From: an uncultured Alphaproteobacteria bacterium
Lineage (GTDB): Bacteria > Pseudomonadota > Alphaproteobacteria > Rhodobacterales > Rhodobacteraceae
Assembly: GCA_929200295.1 (NCBI GenBank)
Contig: CAKMZE010000121.1
Location: 239 to 8,048, forward strand
Length of the DNA: 7,810 bases
Reading direction: 5' to 3'
The notes beneath the pieces were generated by a model that searched no databases, had not been told where the DNA came from, and saw only the letters and a list, made by a program, of their open reading frames with translations. This document shows positions 5,521 to 7,810 of the stretch, piece by piece (position 1 is the stretch's first letter; the number at the start of each line of letters is the position of its first letter). Both the position numbers and the translations under genes were made by a program.

Positions 5521-7638
5521 ATGGCACGCGAATATCCCCTCGAACTCTACCGCAACTTTGGTATCATGGCGCATATTGACGCCGGTAAAACCACATGTTC
5601 CGAGCGCATCCTGTATTATACAGGTAAAGAGCATAATATTGGCGAAGTGCATGATGGCGCGGCGACGATGGACTGGATGGAACAAGAGCAGGAACGGGGT
5701 ATTACAATTACCTCAGCTGCGACAACCACCTTCTGGGAGCGCACAGAAGACGGCACAAACGCCGATTCTGCTAAGCACCGTTTGAACATCATCGACACAC
5801 CCGGTCACGTTGACTTTACAATCGAAGTTGAACGTTCATTGGCTGTGCTTGACGGTGCGGTCTGTGTGCTTGACGCCAACGCAGGTGTCGAACCGCAGAC
5901 AGAAACTGTTTGGCGCCAGGCTGACCGTTATAAGGTGCCGCGCATGGTGTTCGTCAATAAGATGGACAAGATCGGCGCGGATTTCTTTAACTGCGTTAAC
6001 ATGGTCGAAGACCGCACAGGTGCACGGGCGATCCCTGTGTCATTCCCCATTGGTGCCGAAACTGAGCTGGAAGGCTTGGTTGATCTTGTCACCATGGAAG
6101 AATGGCTGTGGCAGGGCGAAGACCTTGGTGCATCTTGGGTCAAAGCCCCTATTCGGGCAGATCTTGCTGACACAGCCGCTGAGTGGCGCAACAAGCTTGT
6201 CGAAGCTGCTGTTGAGCAAGACGATGACGCGATGATGGAGTATCTGGAAGGCAATGAGCCTGACGTGCCAACATTGCGCAAGCTGATCCGTATGGCTTGT
6301 CTGTCAATGTCATTCGTTCCTGTTCTGGGTGGCTCTGCGTTTAAGAACAAAGGCGTTCAGCCGCTCTTGAACGCTGTGATCGACTATTTGCCGAGCCCGC
6401 TCGATGTTGTTGATTACATGGGCTTTAAGCCAGGTGATGAAACAGAAACGCGTGACATCCCTCGTCGTGCGGATGATGATATGGCGTTCTCTGCTTTGGC
6501 ATTTAAAATCATGAACGACCCATTTGTTGGTTCTTTGACATTCACGCGGATCTATTCAGGTACGCTGAACAAAGGCGATACAATGCTCAACTCCACTAAG
6601 GGGAACAAAGAGCGTGTGGGCCGTATGATGATGATGCACTCAAACGACCGCGAAGAAATCGCGGAAGCGTTTGCAGGTGATATTATCGCGCTGGGTGGTC
6701 TGAAAAACACCACAACAGGGGATACGCTTTGTGCGCAAAACGATCCTGTGGTGCTTGAAACCATGACATTCCCTGATCCTGTGATTGAGATCGCGGTTGA
6801 GCCTAAGACCAAAGGCGACCAAGAGAAAATGGGTCTTGCGTTGCAGCGTTTGTCTGCTGAGGATCCATCCTTCCGGGTTGAGACTGACATTGAGTCGGGT
6901 CAAACGATCATGAAGGGTATGGGCGAATTGCACCTCGATATTCTTGTGGATCGCATGAAGCGTGAGTTTAAGGTTGAAGCCAATATCGGTGCGCCACAGG
7001 TGGCCTACCGTGAGACGATCGGCCATGCGGTCGAGCATACCTATACCCACAAGAAGCAGTCTGGTGGATCGGGTCAGTTTGGTGAAGTGAAGCTGAACAT
7101 CATGCCAACAGAGCCGGGTGAAGGCTATTCATTCGAGACGCTGATTGTTGGTGGCGCGGTGCCGAAGGAATATATTCCTGGCGTCGAAAAAGGGATCAAA
7201 TCTGTGATGGACTCTGGTCCATTGGCGGGCTTCCCTGTGATCGACTTTAAGGTGCAACTGCTGGATGGTAAGTTCCACGATGTGGACTCGTCTATCCTCG
7301 CGTTCGAGATCGCAGCACGGATGTGTATGCGTGAAGGCATGCGCAAGGCGGGTGCAAAGCTACTTGAGCCGATCATGAAGGTCGAGGTGATCACACCTGA
7401 TGAATATACAGGTGGTATTATCGGTGACCTGACATCACGTCGCGGTCAGGTCCAAGGACAAGACACACGTGGCAACGCCATTGCAATCGACGCAATGGTG
7501 CCGCTGGCCAATATGTTTGGGTACATCAATACATTGCGCTCAATGTCATCAGGCCGTGCGCAGTTCTCGATGCAATTTGATCATTATGAGCCTGTGCCAA
7601 GCAATATCTCTGAAGAAATTCAGGCGAAATACGCATAA
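5521..7638 (+). CDS. fusA: Elongation factor G
   Basis: A 705-residue EF-G, the GTPase that drives tRNA-mRNA translocation on the ribosome and works with RRF in ribosome recycling. GTP-binding motifs are complete: P-loop AHIDAGKT at 17-24, switch I ending ERGITI at 58-63, DTPGH at 92-96, NKMD at 146-149 and SAFK at 272-275. The G domain with its G' insertion covers about 1-290. Domain II follows (ALAFKIMNDPFVGSLTFTRIYSG region, from about 320), then domain III with GMGELHLDIL, domain IV with KKQSGGSGQFGEV, and domain V to the end at KYA. The start has AGAGGA 12 bases upstream, with a nearer GAG, and agrees with the family (MAREYPLELYRNFGIMAHID). The length and the DWMEQEQERGIT motif mark the canonical bacterial EF-G rather than the FusB-type paralogue or a tetracycline-protection protein. 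Nothing is truncated. Confidence 0.98.
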   Translation: MAREYPLELYRNFGIMAHIDAGKTTCSERILYYTGKEHNIGEVHDGAATMDWMEQEQERGITITSAATTTFWERTEDGTNADSAKHRLNIIDTPGHVDFTIEVERSLAVLDGAVCVLDANAGVEPQTETVWRQADRYKVPRMVFVNKMDKIGADFFNCVNMVEDRTGARAIPVSFPIGAETELEGLVDLVTMEEWLWQGEDLGASWVKAPIRADLADTAAEWRNKLVEAAVEQDDDAMMEYLEGNEPDVPTLRKLIRMACLSMSFVPVLGGSAFKNKGVQPLLNAVIDYLPSPLDVVDYMGFKPGDETETRDIPRRADDDMAFSALAFKIMNDPFVGSLTFTRIYSGTLNKGDTMLNSTKGNKERVGRMMMMHSNDREEIAEAFAGDIIALGGLKNTTTGDTLCAQNDPVVLETMTFPDPVIEIAVEPKTKGDQEKMGLALQRLSAEDPSFRVETDIESGQTIMKGMGELHLDILVDRMKREFKVEANIGAPQVAYRETIGHAVEHTYTHKKQSGGSGQFGEVKLNIMPTEPGEGYSFETLIVGGAVPKEYIPGVEKGIKSVMDSGPLAGFPVIDFKVQLLDGKFHDVDSSILAFEIAARMCMREGMRKAGAKLLEPIMKVEVITPDEYTGGIIGDLTSRRGQVQGQDTRGNAIAIDAMVPLANMFGYINTLRSMSSGRAQFSMQFDHYEPVPSNISEEIQAKYA

Positions 7639-7642
7639 CCAC

Positions 7643-7700
7643 CGGTGGGCCAATGGCCCACCCTACACAAAGTCCGTAGGGTGACCCGAGATGGGCGCCG
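7643..7700. repeat. Second REP-like element, partly decayed, between fusA and tuf
   Basis: The left unit (7643-7666) is intact: core GGTGGGCCAATGGCCCACC (7644-7662) is a perfect 9+1+9 palindrome ending in CCTAC. A 9-base centre (7667-7675) follows, exactly as in the copy at 4943-4999, and then GTAGGGTG (7676-7683), which pairs with CACCCTAC (7659-7666). The rest of the right unit (7684-7700) has lost most symmetry. Compared with the first copy, one A-T pair of the core has become C-G, changing both sides together. The element starts 4 bases after the fusA stop and ends 14 bases before the tuf ribosome site. Confidence 0.75.
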
Positions 7701-7714
7701 CTTACGCAAATACA

Positions 7715-7721
7715 AAGGAGG
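7715..7721 (+). promoter_or_regulatory. Consensus ribosome-binding site of tuf
   Basis: AAGGAGG, a full complement of the 16S rRNA anti-Shine-Dalgarno sequence, sits six bases before the tuf ATG. It is the strongest ribosome site in the window and fits the very high output expected of EF-Tu compared with the other genes of the operon. Confidence 0.85.
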
Positions 7722-7727
7722 CCTCTC

Positions 7728-7810
7728 ATGGCTAAGGAAAAGTTCGAACGCACAAAACCGCATGTTAACATCGGTACGATTGGTCACGTTGACCACGGTA
7801 AAACAACATT
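7728..7810 (+). CDS. tuf: Elongation factor Tu (5' end only)
   Basis: The first 27 codons read MAKEKFERTKPHVNIGTIGH and then VDHGKTT before the right edge cuts the gene. GHVDHGKT is the P-loop of EF-Tu, the GTPase that brings aminoacyl-tRNA to the ribosomal A site. The start is fixed by the consensus ribosome site and the family N-terminus. It lies 89 bp after fusA, across the second REP-like element, as the last gene of the classical str operon. Many alphaproteobacteria carry two near-identical tuf copies; this is the str copy (tufA position). Confidence 0.97.
   Translation, partial: MAKEKFERTKPHVNIGTIGHVDHGKTT

Noticed and set aside
4943..7700. Two spaced palindromic repeats as a CRISPR or IS end pair
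   Set aside because: Only two copies 2.7 kb apart with essential operon genes between them; no spacers, no transposase and no target duplication.

Overview
The window most likely comes from an alphaproteobacterium of the Rhodobacterales (Roseobacter group). The reasons are the near-typical Rhodobacteraceae sequences of S12, S7, EF-G and EF-Tu, a probable methylsuccinyl-CoA dehydrogenase of the ethylmalonyl-CoA pathway, and promoter spacing and codon use that fit. This assignment is from recalled family sequences, not from a search.

Left part (1-1452): a minus-strand acyl-CoA dehydrogenase runs off the left edge. It has about 170 extra N-terminal residues, which points to methylsuccinyl-CoA dehydrogenase (Mcd). 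It is transcribed divergently from the next gene across an AT-rich 229-bp control region. That region carries two TTTGCAAG direct repeats and two palindromes.

Middle part (1453-4139): a plus-strand glycine/inosamine-type amidinotransferase with an intact Asp-His-Cys catalytic set is followed by a ten-helix EamA/DMT-family transporter, probably in the same transcript. The transporter converges on a minus-strand small lipoprotein of unknown function. A strong GC hairpin sits at the junction, inside the last codons of the transporter.

Right part (4140-7810): the str operon, rpsL-rpsG-fusA-tuf, encoding ribosomal proteins S12 and S7 and elongation factors G and Tu (tuf is cut by the right edge). 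It is preceded by about 425 bp without a gene, holding a good sigma-70 promoter (TTGACA, 17 bp, TATACG) and a leader of roughly 230 nt.

The most notable non-coding feature is a pair of related palindromic repeats inside this essential operon, one between rpsL and rpsG and one between fusA and tuf. Each is built like two REP units facing each other, with a GTAG tetranucleotide at the inner end of each unit, a 9-nt centre, and a base-pair-preserving difference between the two copies. No CRISPR array, tRNA, rRNA or complete mobile element was seen.
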